Source: Sphingopyxis macrogoltabida
Lineage (GTDB): Bacteria; Pseudomonadota; Alphaproteobacteria; Sphingomonadales; Sphingomonadaceae
NCBI RefSeq assembly: GCF_001314325.1
Contig: NZ_CP009430.1
Location: 62,001-126,000, forward strand
Reading direction: 5' to 3'
DNA length: 64,000 nucleotides
Positions 1 to 8,966 of this stretch are shown one piece after another (position 1 is the first letter of the stretch; each line of letters opens with the position of its first letter). A program made the position numbers and the translations under genes. The notes beneath the pieces are model-generated. The model saw nothing but the letters and a program-made list of their open reading frames with translations. It searched no databases and was not told the origin of the DNA.

Positions 1-1168
1 CTACATTGGCGAAGACGGTCGGCTCGACAAAATGCCCGTCGCCCGCCGGCATCCCGCCGCCAGCCACGACTTCGGCGCCGGCGCTGCGCGCGCCCTCGAT
101 ATAGCGACCGACCTGCGAAAGCTGCTTTTCCGAGATCAGCGGTCCGATCTGTGTCGCGGGGTCGAGCCCATTACCAATCGTCATGGCCTTGCCGATATCG
201 GCGATGCCGGCAACAACCTGATCGAAGACCTTCCGGTGGGCGTAGAGCCGCGACCCGGCAATGCACATCTGACCGCTGTTCATGAAGATGCCCATCGAAG
301 CGGCCTGGACGGCATTCGAAATGTCGGCGTCGCCGAGAATGATGCACGGCGACTTGCCGCCGAGCTCCAGCGTCACGCGTTTCAGGTTGGCGCTCGAAGC
401 GGCAACGATACGCTTGCCGACCGCGGTCGAGCCAGTGAACGATATTTTCTCGACCAGGGGATGGTCGGCGAGTGCCTGTCCGGCGGTCGGTCCGTAACCG
501 GGAACGATGTTCAACACGCCGGGCGGAACTCCGGCCTCGAGTGCGAGCGCGCCAAGGCGCAATGCCGAAAGCGGCGTCGCCTCGGCGGGCTTGACCACGC
601 AGGAACAGCCGGCGGCAAGGGCGGTGCCGACCTTGAATACGAACGCTGGCGCAGGACCGTTCCAGGGCGTGATAAGGCCGACCACACCGATCGGTTCCCG
701 GACCGTGTAGACATGATGCAGCGTGTCGCCGCCCGAAACGGAATCGGACAGGTTGGCGCCGCCAAGCGAAGTCGTCTGTCCCGCAAAATAGCGCAGAGCA
801 TCGGAAGCGGCGGCAATTGTCGCATTGGCCATCCATTGCGGCATGCCGTTGTTGACGACATCGATCTGTGCGAGCTCCTCGGCATTTTCATCGATGAGCT
901 CGGCAAAGCGCCACAGGATCGCGCGGCGCTGCTGCGGGAGCAGTCCGCGCCAGCTCCGCACCTCGAAGCTTCGTCGCGCGGCCAGTACGGCGAGGTCGAT
1001 GTCGGCGGCGTCGCCCTCTGCTACGGTGGCAATTCGGCTTCCGTTGGACGGATCGAATATATCGAACGTCTTGCCCGAAATCGCGTCGCGCCAGCCGCCG
1101 TCGATTAATAGCTGGTGCGGGGAGCCAAGGAAGGCCGAAACGGCCGCAATCGGTTTATGAACTGTCAC
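1..1168 (-). CDS. Aldehyde dehydrogenase, NAD(P)-dependent (3' end beyond window)
   Basis: Oxidises an aldehyde to a carboxylic acid in the cytoplasm. The reading frame is open from a GTG at 1166-1168 to the window edge, about 389 residues of a family usually near 480-500, so the C-terminus is missing. An AAGGA lies about 8 bases before the GTG; the nearby ATG is out of frame and hits a stop at once. Visible family motifs are the TPWNGP segment, VVKPAEATP, ISFTGSTAVG (cofactor loop), the general-base region LELGGKSP near residue 266 and the catalytic Cys in SGQMCIAG near residue 300. It is divergent from P450-1, with two GntR-type palindromes in the shared gap. Likely acts on the aldehyde made by the P450/GMC pair; substrate unknown. 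Confidence 0.9.
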   Translation of the reverse strand, partial: MTVHKPIAAVSAFLGSPHQLLIDGGWRDAISGKTFDIFDPSNGSRIATVAEGDAADIDLAVLAARRSFEVRSWRGLLPQQRRAILWRFAELIDENAEELAQIDVVNNGMPQWMANATIAAASDALRYFAGQTTSLGGANLSDSVSGGDTLHHVYTVREPIGVVGLITPWNGPAPAFVFKVGTALAAGCSCVVKPAEATPLSALRLGALALEAGVPPGVLNIVPGYGPTAGQALADHPLVEKISFTGSTAVGKRIVAASSANLKRVTLELGGKSPCIILGDADISNAVQAASMGIFMNSGQMCIAGSRLYAHRKVFDQVVAGIADIGKAMTIGNGLDPATQIGPLISEKQLSQVGRYIEGARSAGAEVVAGGGMPAGDGHFVEPTVFANV

Positions 1169-1330
1169 AGCATTGATCCTTGCGTAGGCCGATCCTTGCA
1201 GGTGCGGATGAACCAGTGGAAGATAACTGTCGTGGCCGTGTAGCGGCGGGTCGAGCTGCGCACGGGGCCAGAGAGGCGTGTGGCGCCAAATACTTCCTCC
1301 TACCAGCCAGAGCGTGAAAACTCCTGTTGT

Positions 1331-1341
1331 TTGTCCGACAA
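1331..1341. promoter_or_regulatory. GntR/FCD-type operator candidate 1 (perfect palindrome)
   Basis: TTGTCCGACAA is a perfect inverted repeat TTGTC-n-GACAA in the gap between the divergent aldehyde dehydrogenase and P450-1. The same motif recurs in most promoter gaps of the left block. Assignment to the GntR/FCD regulator at 25663-26400 is inference. Confidence 0.65.
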
Positions 1342-1419
1342 TCCTACGCAATCGAACCGCTGTCAACCTGCTAAGCCGCCCTTCAAGTCCCTTGACGGTT
1401 CTACAATCCTAAAATACGA

Positions 1420-1430
1420 TTGTCGGATAA
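1420..1430. promoter_or_regulatory. GntR/FCD-type operator candidate 2
   Basis: TTGTCGGATAA differs from the TTGTCnGACAA palindrome at one base. It ends about 40 bases before the chosen P450-1 start and about 80 bases after candidate 1, so the two could bind cooperatively. Confidence 0.6.
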
Positions 1431-1469
1431 CAGAGAAGCGAAGCGTTTCAATCGAGGATGGGAGTCCCG

Positions 1470-2678
1470 ATGCCGTCAGAAGTGAAAAGCAGCGAGCGAC
1501 AGTTCGAGGTGCAGTGGGATCCGCACGATCCCGCCGAGGCCAACACCTATCCGGAGGTTGTCGCCGCCATTCGGGAGCAATGCCCGGTGACATGGAGCAC
1601 AGGCCGGTGGAGCGTGCACGACAGCGGCTTCTGGCTGATGACGCGGTACAAGGATGTGCGCGCGGCGGGCCTCGACTGGAAGCTCTACAGCAGCGCTGGC
1701 GGTGCGGCTCCCTTACAGTTCGACCTCGAGGTCTTTCGCAACGGTTTCCTCGAGACCGACCCGCCCTTGCATACCAAGATGCGCGAAGCAGTGACGCCCT
1801 TCTTCCTTGCGCCCGCGCTCGAACAGCATGAAGACGGAATTCGCAAGATCATCGACGAGCTGATTGATGAGGCCGTTGCCGCGAGTCCGGTCGATTTCGT
1901 CGAAACCTATGCGCTTTCGCTTCCTTCGCGCATCTTCTTCGAGCTCTTTCTGCATGAGGATCCCGAGGAAATCCGCTTCACCATCGATATCGTGCGCGGA
2001 CTGCTGAAGGACATGGCGAGCGCGGCAGAACTCGCCCCGAAACTTCAGGCATGGTGCGCTGTCGCGATCCAGAAGCGCAAAGACCGCGGCGAGCGCGACG
2101 ACATGGTCGGGGTCATTGCGCACATGGGGAGCGACGACTTCCCTGTGACCGACGAAATGCGGATCGAAACGCTCATGCTGCTGATCATGGCGGGCATGGA
2201 GACAACCGCAAACGGCCTTGGAGCCGTAATCCATACCTTCGCCACGAACCCGGATGCGCGACGGGAGATGGCCAACGCGACACCCGACCAGATCACGAAG
2301 GCGGTCGACGAGTTCCTGCGCTTTTCTTCCCCGGTTCCCGCTGCAGGGCGAACCTTGACCGAAGATACCGTCGTCCACGGTTGTCCAATGAAGAAGGGCG
2401 AAAGGGTGACGCTCAACTGGCTCTCGGCGAATCACGATCCCGAGGTTTTTCCGAACCCAGACGTACTCGACCTTAGCCGCAACGCCAGCCAGCACCTCGC
2501 GTTCGGCGTCGGCTATCATAAATGCCTCGGAATGCATCTCGCCAAGCGGGAAATGCGGCTCACGATCGAAGCGCTCAGCAAGCTCCGCGTCTTCGAACTC
2601 GTGCCGGGGGCCGAGATCAATTACCGAAACGGGCCGGCCCGCGGCCTGATGTCACTTCCGGTCATTTGCGCGCGCTGA
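1470..2678 (+). CDS. Cytochrome P450 (P450-1), class I soluble
   Basis: Haem monooxygenase of about 402 residues, cytoplasmic, with no membrane anchor; presumably hydroxylates the pathway substrate using electrons from a ferredoxin. The I-helix oxygen-activation motif AGMETT is near residue 240, the K-helix ExxR (EFLR) near 280 and the haem loop FGVGYHKCLG near 345 with the Cys ligand. An upstream ATG at 1458 is in frame, but a GGGAG ribosome-binding site sits 5 bases before 1470, so 1470 is preferred. It is followed after 51 bases by a GMC oxidoreductase, suggesting an alcohol-forming then alcohol-oxidising pair. It is clearly paralogous to the broken P450 at 53079-55720, with closely matching haem and I-helix regions. 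Substrate unknown. Confidence 0.95.
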   Translation: MPSEVKSSERQFEVQWDPHDPAEANTYPEVVAAIREQCPVTWSTGRWSVHDSGFWLMTRYKDVRAAGLDWKLYSSAGGAAPLQFDLEVFRNGFLETDPPLHTKMREAVTPFFLAPALEQHEDGIRKIIDELIDEAVAASPVDFVETYALSLPSRIFFELFLHEDPEEIRFTIDIVRGLLKDMASAAELAPKLQAWCAVAIQKRKDRGERDDMVGVIAHMGSDDFPVTDEMRIETLMLLIMAGMETTANGLGAVIHTFATNPDARREMANATPDQITKAVDEFLRFSSPVPAAGRTLTEDTVVHGCPMKKGERVTLNWLSANHDPEVFPNPDVLDLSRNASQHLAFGVGYHKCLGMHLAKREMRLTIEALSKLRVFELVPGAEINYRNGPARGLMSLPVICAR

Positions 2679-2729
2679 TTGCGGCCGCTCTCGAAGAAAC
2701 GTCCTGCCGACCCCATCGCCGGAGTGAAG

Positions 2730-4322
2730 ATGACCGATATTTTCGATTATATCGTTGCGGGTGGCGGCGCGGCAGGTTCGGTCGTCGCCAGCCGCTTGTC
2801 GGAAGCCGGTGCGACCGTGCTTCTCCTCGAGGCAGGGGGGACCGACAAGCGCCTCGACGTGATTATCCCGGCTGGCGCGGCCAACGCCTATAAGGACGCG
2901 AGCTGGGACTATCCGATCGAGCCGAACCCGCAGTCGAATCAACCGATGGGGGTCATGGCCGGAAAGGTCCTCGGTGGCGGCGGTTCGATCAATTCCTGCG
3001 TTTTCATTCGCGGTAACCGCGCCGACTTCGACGGCTGGGCGAAGCAAGGATGCGAAGGATGGGACTATCAATCCGTTCTTCCCTTTTTTCGCCGAATGGA
3101 AAGCTGGGAAGGGGGCGCCGATAGCTATCGCGGTGGAGAGGGGCCCATTTCCGTGGTCGTCCAGAAGGATCGCACGCGTCCGGTTCGTGCTTTCTATGAA
3201 GCCTCGCTTCAGGCCGGCTTTCCGGCCGCCGACGACTATAACGGAGAAACGCAGGATGGCGCGACCTACATGCAGGTCAACATGCGCCGCGGCCTGCGCT
3301 CGCAGGCCTCGCGCGAATATCTCCGTCGTGTCGCCTCGCGTAAGACGCTCACATTACAGCTCAATGCCTATGCGCGGCGGATCCTGTTCGAAGGCGACCG
3401 CGCGGTCGGTATCGAATTCGAACATAAGGGGGAGGTACGGACCGCCCGCGCTCGCGAAGAAGTGATCATCAGCGCAGGATCCTATGCGACCCCCAAGCTC
3501 CTAATGCTGTCGGGGATCGGGCCGCGCGACGAAATCGAACGGCACAATCTCGACCTCGTCAGCCACAATCCCGGCGTCGGGCAGAATCTCCACGACCATC
3601 CTTTTCTGATGCTGCGCTGGAAGTCGAAGATCAGGACGCTCAATCGTCCGCATCCGGCGGCGATGGCGAAAGGGCTGTTCGATCTTGTCTTTCGTGGACG
3701 CGGGATATTGTCCCAGACGGTGGTCCCGGCACAGGTCCTGATGCGGGCGAAGGCCGAGGCGACGAGTCCAGACGTTCAGATCGGATTTGCTCCCTTCGCG
3801 ATCTTGCGTGAAGCCGACGAACATGGTGTTTTCAAAGTCGACCTCGCCAAGGAGGACGGGTTCATGGCATCGGCCACGGTGCTCGACGCCCGTACCCGCG
3901 GCCGCGTCGGGCTGCGCAGCGCGTCGCCCTCCGAGACGCCGATGATTCATTATAATTACTTGGAAGATCCGGGCGATCTGGAGACGATCGTCAAGGGACT
4001 GAAGGAAGTCATTCGGATCATGGACCAGCCCGCGATGGCCGCGTTGACCAAGGGCATGTTCGAGCCCGAGGCAAGTTGCCGGACGGACGAGGACTGGCGG
4101 CACTATGCCCGGACCATGGTGTCCTCCTCCTATCACCCGGTCGGATCGTGCCGAATGGGATCCGACGACCTGGCGGCGGTCGATCCGCAATTGTGCGTTC
4201 GCGGGGTACGGGGACTTCGCGTCATCGATGCGTCGATCATGCCTCAGATTACCAGCGGCAATACCAATGCGCCGTCGATGATGATCGGCGAACGCGGGGC
4301 GAGTTTCGTGCTTGCCGGCTAG
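2730..4322 (+). CDS. GMC-family FAD alcohol dehydrogenase/oxidase
   Basis: Flavoprotein of about 530 residues of the glucose-methanol-choline family; oxidises primary or secondary alcohols. The N-terminus carries the Rossmann FAD motif GGGAAGS (residues about 10-16), the GMC signature GGGGSINSCVFIRGN near 86-100, the second signature GSYATPKLLMLSGIGP near 250, the catalytic His in SYHPVGSCRMG near 466 and the C-terminal NTNAPSMMIGERG near 511. The ATG at 2730 follows a GGAGTG site; upstream frames are not supported. It is directly downstream of P450-1 and so probably oxidises the P450 alcohol product. The GMC protein at 55777-57411 is a close paralogue, sharing the unusual GGTD(K/R)RLDVI segment. 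Confidence 0.93.
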   Translation: MTDIFDYIVAGGGAAGSVVASRLSEAGATVLLLEAGGTDKRLDVIIPAGAANAYKDASWDYPIEPNPQSNQPMGVMAGKVLGGGGSINSCVFIRGNRADFDGWAKQGCEGWDYQSVLPFFRRMESWEGGADSYRGGEGPISVVVQKDRTRPVRAFYEASLQAGFPAADDYNGETQDGATYMQVNMRRGLRSQASREYLRRVASRKTLTLQLNAYARRILFEGDRAVGIEFEHKGEVRTARAREEVIISAGSYATPKLLMLSGIGPRDEIERHNLDLVSHNPGVGQNLHDHPFLMLRWKSKIRTLNRPHPAAMAKGLFDLVFRGRGILSQTVVPAQVLMRAKAEATSPDVQIGFAPFAILREADEHGVFKVDLAKEDGFMASATVLDARTRGRVGLRSASPSETPMIHYNYLEDPGDLETIVKGLKEVIRIMDQPAMAALTKGMFEPEASCRTDEDWRHYARTMVSSSYHPVGSCRMGSDDLAAVDPQLCVRGVRGLRVIDASIMPQITSGNTNAPSMMIGERGASFVLAG

Positions 4323-4329
4323 GCAGTCG

Positions 4330-5178
4330 CTATTTCAGATAGGCGTAGGACGGATCGTTGATGCAGTGGCCGCCATCGACCACGAGCGATTGGCCGGTTA
4401 TCCAGCGTGACTGGTCCGACGCGAAAAAGAGAATGGCGTCGGCCACGTCCCAAGCGGTGCCCTCGCTCTGGAGCGGAACGCTCGTCCGCCTCCGTTCCCG
4501 GGCGGTCTCGACCTCCGCCGGCGACATGACAGCGGCAAAGGCGCGCCAGGCGATTGGGGTCCATACGCCGCCAGGGACGACACAGTTTACCCGTATTCCG
4601 CTTGCGCCAAGCTGGGACGCCAGCGCGCTGGTGAGAGTCATGATCGCGCCCTTGGACGTGGCATAGGCCAGCGGAACATTTGCCGAATGGCGCAGCGCGG
4701 CAATCGAGGACAAATTGATGATCGAGGCACCATCGCTCATTGTCCTGACGGCGCTGCGGCTCATCAGCATCATGCCCTTGAGATTGACGTCCATCACCGC
4801 GTCCCAGCCTTCCTCGACCATGTCGCGCAGATGGCCCTTGCCAAGGTCGGAAATCGCAGCATTGTTGACGAGGATGTCGATGCGTCCGTGGCGATCCGCA
4901 ACGGTGCCGACGACGGCTTCGCAGTCCTTGGCGGACGAGGTGTCGGCCGCGAGCACGTCACAGGTCCCACCCGAGTCCTCGATCAGTGATCGTGTCACTT
5001 CGCCCGCCGCCGCGCTCCGGTTGACGACGACGACATGGGCTCCCGCGCCTGCGAGGCGGATCGCGGTCGCAGCACCGATTCCGATCCCGTCCTTGGCGCC
5101 GCCGCCGGTGACGACCGCTATCTTTCTTTCGAGGAGAGCTTCGCCCTGTGGACGAGGTTCGGGAATCTCGTAATTCAA
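4330..5178 (-). CDS. Short-chain dehydrogenase/reductase (SDR)
   Basis: Classical SDR of 282 residues, NAD(P)-dependent oxidoreductase for a hydroxyl/carbonyl pair. The TGGGAKDGIGIG cofactor loop lies near residue 24, the NNA motif near 107, the catalytic Ser in NLSSIA near 155 and YxxxK as YATSK near 171. It ends 8 bases from the convergent GMC gene. It is the last gene of a minus-strand set that starts with the carboxymuconolactone-decarboxylase-like gene. The C-terminus WITGQSLVVDGGH is typical of the family. Substrate not predictable. Confidence 0.92.
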   Translation of the reverse strand: MNYEIPEPRPQGEALLERKIAVVTGGGAKDGIGIGAATAIRLAGAGAHVVVVNRSAAAGEVTRSLIEDSGGTCDVLAADTSSAKDCEAVVGTVADRHGRIDILVNNAAISDLGKGHLRDMVEEGWDAVMDVNLKGMMLMSRSAVRTMSDGASIINLSSIAALRHSANVPLAYATSKGAIMTLTSALASQLGASGIRVNCVVPGGVWTPIAWRAFAAVMSPAEVETARERRRTSVPLQSEGTAWDVADAILFFASDQSRWITGQSLVVDGGHCINDPSYAYLK

Positions 5179-5208
5179 CGGGGCCTCCTTTCCTGGCCGG
5201 GTCGATCC

Positions 5209-6018
5209 TCAGCGCGTTGCTGCGATCAGCCCGCCATCGACGACAATATCGGCAGCCGTAACATACGCACTTTCTTCGGACGCGAAGAACAGCGCGGCGT
5301 GCGCGACATCCCAGGCGTTCCCCATGCGCCCCATTGGCACCTGTTGCGCGCGCGTCGCGCGAAATCCAGCCTCGTCGCCGCCGGCATATTTTTCGGAGAG
5401 CCGCGCCACCAAAGGCGTGTCGATGAGCCCTGGCACAACGCTGTTTACACGAATTCCGCGATCGGCATAAAGAACCGCCAGAGACCGCGACAACTGCATC
5501 AGCGCCGCCTTGGCAACAGAATAGGCGACCTGGGGCTTGCCGATATAGCGGAGCCCCGCAACCGACGCGATATTGACGATCGACCCGCCGCCCTGCCGCG
5601 CCATGCTCGGAAGCACCTGGCGGCAGAGGCGCGCCGCGCTGTTCAGGTTGAGGTCGATCTGGCCTTGCCACGCCTCGTCGTCGAGTTCCTCAGGCCCCCC
5701 CGGCTCGGACTGGCCGACGTTGTTTACCAATATATCGATTCGCCCGTGGCGCTCGAGGCAGCCGGCCACAGCCGCCTTCACCTCGCCCGGCCGCGTGACA
5801 TCGCACGTCTCGACATCGCATGAATGGCCTTCGCTGCGGATTACGGCGCGCGTGGACTCTGCTGCGGCGAATGACCGGTCAAGGCCGTGGATATGGGCGC
5901 CTTGGCGCGCAAGCAATGTCGCGACCGCCTTGCCGTTTCCCCAGCCGTCGCCAGCCGATCCGCAGCCTGTCACCAGCGCGACCTTGCCGTCGAGGCGAAA
6001 GATTGGAGCGCCGACCAT
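5209..6018 (-). CDS. Short-chain dehydrogenase/reductase (SDR)
   Basis: Classical SDR of 269 residues. It shows a cofactor loop beginning VTGCGSAGDG near residue 17, NNVGQ near 98, the catalytic Ser in NIASVAG near 146 and YSVAK as the YxxxK motif near 164. The N-terminal glycine loop is longer than usual (TGCGSAGDGWGNGKA), a pattern also seen in the SDR downstream. Its ATG shares one base with the TAA of the upstream gene (TAATG), so the two are probably translationally coupled. About 30 bases separate it from the next SDR. The pair may handle different stereoisomers or successive alcohols. Confidence 0.92.
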   Translation of the reverse strand: MVGAPIFRLDGKVALVTGCGSAGDGWGNGKAVATLLARQGAHIHGLDRSFAAAESTRAVIRSEGHSCDVETCDVTRPGEVKAAVAGCLERHGRIDILVNNVGQSEPGGPEELDDEAWQGQIDLNLNSAARLCRQVLPSMARQGGGSIVNIASVAGLRYIGKPQVAYSVAKAALMQLSRSLAVLYADRGIRVNSVVPGLIDTPLVARLSEKYAGGDEAGFRATRAQQVPMGRMGNAWDVAHAALFFASEESAYVTAADIVVDGGLIAATR

Positions 6019-6545
6019 TAGGGGCGCGCATCGGTCGAGTGGATGTGGAAGGACTCGAGAAAGCGCGAGACCATATTATAGGCCGCGATGGTCGCGACCA
6101 GCTCGACGCATTGCCGCGTGCCGAGCGCGTCGCGCGCTTCGCCGACAAGGTGCGGGGGAGCGGCAACGTCTCGCGTGATGGCATCGGTCAACTGTAATGC
6201 CAGGCGCTGCACCCTGTCGAAGACCGTGGCTTTCTCCCAATCCGCCAGAGCATCGACCTGCGCCTGGCTCAGTCCCTCGGCAAGCGCTATGGGCGCATGC
6301 TGTTCGGCTTCATAGCTGGCTCCGTTCAGGATCGCGATGCGGATGATGACCAGCTCGCGAAGCGAGCCTGCCAGTTCCAGCTTCTGCCGGATGGCCGTCA
6401 GAAAGGCGAGCCAGCCTTCGGTGAGGGGCGGGCTATGCAAAAGCATCTGGTAAAGATGAAGAACCGATCCGCGTTCCGCGACGATCTGGTCGACAAGCGC
6501 GATGGCGGCCGGATCGCCCAGATCGGAATAGGGAATATGGGCCAT
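6018..6545 (-). CDS. Carboxymuconolactone decarboxylase/AhpD-like fold protein
   Basis: Protein of about 175 residues matching the CMD-like fold, seen in helical stretches such as LRELVIIRIAILNGASYEAEQH. The redox CxxC of AhpD peroxidase partners is absent; the corresponding segment reads YEAEQH, closer to non-redox members of the family. A longer frame exists, but the ATG at 6545 has GAGAGGATGAT just upstream and places the GntR-type palindrome at 6614-6624 outside the coding region. It leads a three-gene minus-strand operon with two SDRs. True function unknown; lactone or carboxylate chemistry is only a family-level guess. Confidence 0.8.
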   Translation of the reverse strand: MAHIPYSDLGDPAAIALVDQIVAERGSVLHLYQMLLHSPPLTEGWLAFLTAIRQKLELAGSLRELVIIRIAILNGASYEAEQHAPIALAEGLSQAQVDALADWEKATVFDRVQRLALQLTDAITRDVAAPPHLVGEARDALGTRQCVELVATIAAYNMVSRFLESFHIHSTDARP

Positions 6546-6613
6546 ATCATCCTCTCGTCTGCGGGCCGTCTCGCGATCGGATCGGCGTCGGCCCGTGCAT
6601 GCCTCATTATTTT

Positions 6614-6624
6614 CGGTCCGACAA
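6614..6624. promoter_or_regulatory. GntR/FCD-type operator candidate 3
   Basis: CGGTCCGACAA keeps the GTCCGACAA core and differs from the palindrome at the first two bases. It lies in the divergent gap between the CMD-like gene (start 6545) and the TauD-like gene (start 6774). Confidence 0.5.
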
Positions 6625-6773
6625 TCGGAAAATCGGTTGACCCGGCCGCGGCGCTTCAATATTGTTCAGCACGACGATAAACGGGACAGGTCGTGCGATG
6701 CGCATTGCCTGTGCGGTCAAGCAATGCCCTCACGGCAGCGGCCAGTGAAAGGCAATCAATGGGAGTGCCGAGG

Positions 6774-7649
6774 ATGGCGACGAAAGCAAGGATCGAAGTT
6801 AAACCCGTAGCGGGCGCCCTCGGTGCCGAAATTCGCGGCGTTGATCTGCATCAGCCGCTCGACGAGGACACGCGGCTCGCGCTGCGTAAGGCGCTGCTCG
6901 ACCATCTCGTGATCTTTTTCCCCGAACAGAATCTCGACAATGTGGCGCTGAAGCGGTTCGGCAAATCCTGGGGAGAACTGGTCACCTATGATTTCTCGCC
7001 AACCCTCGACGAGGACGCCGATGTGGTCGAACTTGCGGCCTCGGCAGGCAAGACCGCAGACGTGTGGCATACCGATCTGACCCACCAGCCCAATCCGCCG
7101 CTGGGTTCGGTGGTCACGATGGTGAAATTGCCTGCCGTCGGCGGCGACACGATGTGGCTGAATCAGTATCTGACCTATGAAGGCCTCTCGGCGCCGGTTC
7201 GCCAGTTTGTCGATGGCTTGACAGCGCTCCACGAATATCCCGAGGATCTCAAGAAGAACATCAAGCGCGCAGGCGCCGATCCCGGCCGCGGTGCCGAGGT
7301 GCCTGTCGTTTGTACGCATCCCGAAACGGGGCGCCGCTTCCTCTATGTGAATCGCATGTACACCACCAGAATCCCGCAGCTTTCTCCATCGGAGAGCAAG
7401 GCGGTGCTTGAAATGTTGTTCACGCATTGCGAAGATCCCCGCAACGTGGTCCGCTATCGTTGGAGCGAAGGGACGACGGCCGTCTGGGACAATCGCTGTA
7501 CGCAACACTGCGTGGTCAATGATTTCGTCGGCGAACGCATCATCCGGCGGGTCACGATCGGCGGCGGCGAAGTCGCAGGGGATGCGAGCCCTTGGGAGAA
7601 TTATGAACCGCGGGCGCCTTCGGTACGGTCGATGATGGGACTGGGCTGA
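6774..7649 (+). CDS. TauD/TfdA-family 2-oxoglutarate-dependent dioxygenase
   Basis: Fe(II)/2-oxoglutarate dioxygenase of about 291 residues. The iron ligands are visible as the HxD in WHTDLTH near residue 103 and the distal His in CTQHCVVND near 245, with a 2-oxoglutarate-binding Arg in RRVTIGG shortly after. In-frame ATGs at 6759 and 6774 are both possible; the second fits the family N-terminus and has GGGAG upstream, resembling the P450-1 leader. It is followed after 27 bases by a PhyH-type dioxygenase. The family removes ether, sulfonate or amine substituents by alpha-hydroxylation, but the substrate here is unknown. Confidence 0.92.
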   Translation: MATKARIEVKPVAGALGAEIRGVDLHQPLDEDTRLALRKALLDHLVIFFPEQNLDNVALKRFGKSWGELVTYDFSPTLDEDADVVELAASAGKTADVWHTDLTHQPNPPLGSVVTMVKLPAVGGDTMWLNQYLTYEGLSAPVRQFVDGLTALHEYPEDLKKNIKRAGADPGRGAEVPVVCTHPETGRRFLYVNRMYTTRIPQLSPSESKAVLEMLFTHCEDPRNVVRYRWSEGTTAVWDNRCTQHCVVNDFVGERIIRRVTIGGGEVAGDASPWENYEPRAPSVRSMMGLG

Positions 7650-7676
7650 GCGGCAACGGATAAGCTGGAGGATGGA

Positions 7677-8507
7677 ATGATGGAAATATCGGAGCTGGAG
7701 AAGGCGCGCCCGCCAAAGGTTCGCGAGCCTCGTTATGCGTCCGACCGGCAGCGCTTCTTCAAGGAGCGCGGATGGATCATGATCGAGGACATCCTGACGC
7801 CCGACGAGGTGCGTGAAGCACGCGCCGAACTCGAGCGGATTGAGAGCGGCGAACTCGAAGTCACCTACAAGCCGGGCAAGAGCGCGGTCGCCTATCAGAG
7901 CACCGGCAAATATTCGAAGGTTGCCGACAAGACGCTCGATCCCAGCCGCTACAGCGAGGTCTTTCGCAAGATCACGCGGTCGCCGGTCGTCGCCGATATC
8001 GTCAAGGAGGTAACCGGCCTCCAGTCGATCCGGTTGTTCGGCGATCAGGTCATCCGCAAATCGCCTGAGGCTGAGGGAGGGATCGGCAGCGGGGTCCATC
8101 AGGACTTGCCCTTCTATCCGCTCGACCGCGCTGGCGGCTGCGTCATGTGGGTGGCGCTCGACGATCTTCCCGATACCGCGGGAACGCTGCGCTTCATCGA
8201 AGGGTCGCACAAATGGGGGCCGGTGGGCCGGCGGCAGAATGTAGCCGGCTGGCTCGCCGATCACCCCGAGGACGAAGCGCTGACGACCGAGCCGTTCGCG
8301 CTCAAGGCGGGCAGCTGCACAATCCACGATATATTGACGTTGCATGGCACGTCGCCCAATCGCTGGGACAGGCCGCGCGTCGGCTATATGATGTCCTTCA
8401 TTCCGGCCGATACCCGCTTTACGGGCATGCCGTCGCGCTGGACCGATGGTCTTGGGCTCGAGATCGACGGATTTCTCGATCACGAATATTTCCCCGTCGT
8501 CGGCTGA
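7677..8507 (+). CDS. PhyH (phytanoyl-CoA dioxygenase) family protein
   Basis: Second Fe(II)/2-oxoglutarate dioxygenase, 276 residues, of the PhyH superfamily. The HxD motif is in SGVHQDLPFYPL near residue 141, the distal His in LTLHGTSPN near 222, and the Arg for 2-oxoglutarate shortly after in DRPRVGY. GGAGG precedes the ATG at 7677 by about 5 bases. It lies between the TauD-like and VOC genes in one plus-strand operon. PhyH enzymes hydroxylate acyl-CoAs or other small molecules; whether the substrate here is a CoA ester cannot be told from sequence. Confidence 0.9.
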   Translation: MMEISELEKARPPKVREPRYASDRQRFFKERGWIMIEDILTPDEVREARAELERIESGELEVTYKPGKSAVAYQSTGKYSKVADKTLDPSRYSEVFRKITRSPVVADIVKEVTGLQSIRLFGDQVIRKSPEAEGGIGSGVHQDLPFYPLDRAGGCVMWVALDDLPDTAGTLRFIEGSHKWGPVGRRQNVAGWLADHPEDEALTTEPFALKAGSCTIHDILTLHGTSPNRWDRPRVGYMMSFIPADTRFTGMPSRWTDGLGLEIDGFLDHEYFPVVG

Positions 8508-8543
8508 TGATTGTCGGCCCGGCCGGCGAAGCGGAACAGATCG

Positions 8544-8921
8544 ATGCCCAGCTACAAGCTTGATCACCGGCATCTTTCAGTCGAAGATGTCGAAGGCACC
8601 GCGCAATTCTACGAGACAGTATTCGGTGCCAGGCGCATCTATGCCGAACTCGTCCGCGGCGTGCCTGTCATTCGGCTGAACCTCCAAGGCCTCTGGCTGA
8701 CGGTGTCGGGTGAACTCGATCCGCTTATCGGGCACCACATCGGCTTTGAAGTCGACGATTTCGATGCCGCCGTGGCCGACATGCGCGAGAAGGGTGTCGA
8801 GTTCATTACCGAGCCGAAAGACCATGGTGCGGCAAAGGTTGCGTTCGTTCGCGACAATGCCGGCACGATCATCGAAGTGATCCAGCGGCTCGAACAGCCG
8901 TCCTATAAGACAATGGTCTGA
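8544..8921 (+). CDS. VOC/glyoxalase-fold protein
   Basis: Small protein of about 125 residues with the beta-alpha-beta-beta-beta vicinal oxygen chelate pattern: LDHRHLSVEDVEGTAQFYETVFG at the N-terminus (His as first metal ligand) and a C-terminal DNAGTIIEVIQ strand with Glu as probable last ligand. The ATG at 8544 matches the family start better than the longer frame. Third gene of the dioxygenase operon. Possible roles are an isomerase, a lyase, a dioxygenase domain or a binding protein; none is favoured by visible motifs. Confidence 0.85.
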   Translation: MPSYKLDHRHLSVEDVEGTAQFYETVFGARRIYAELVRGVPVIRLNLQGLWLTVSGELDPLIGHHIGFEVDDFDAAVADMREKGVEFITEPKDHGAAKVAFVRDNAGTIIEVIQRLEQPSYKTMV

Positions 8922-8933
8922 ATCATCGACGCC

Positions 8934-8951
8934 GCCGCGCTGGTTCGCGGC
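8934..8951. terminator. Possible hairpin between convergent genes
   Basis: GCCGCG-CTGGTT-CGCGGC forms a 6-bp GC stem in the 45-base gap between the convergent VOC and GMC genes. There is no T-run on either strand, so intrinsic termination is uncertain. Confidence 0.3.
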
Positions 8952-8966
8952 CGGCGTTGCAGATCG

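Noticed and set aside
6018..6545. AhpD-type alkylhydroperoxidase
   Set aside because: The redox CxxC motif is absent, so only the broader CMD-like fold is claimed.
6756..8573. 605-residue minus-strand open frame opposite the two dioxygenases
   Set aside because: The plus strand encodes intact TauD and PhyH enzymes with all metal ligands; the minus frame has no family features and comes from GC-rich codon bias.
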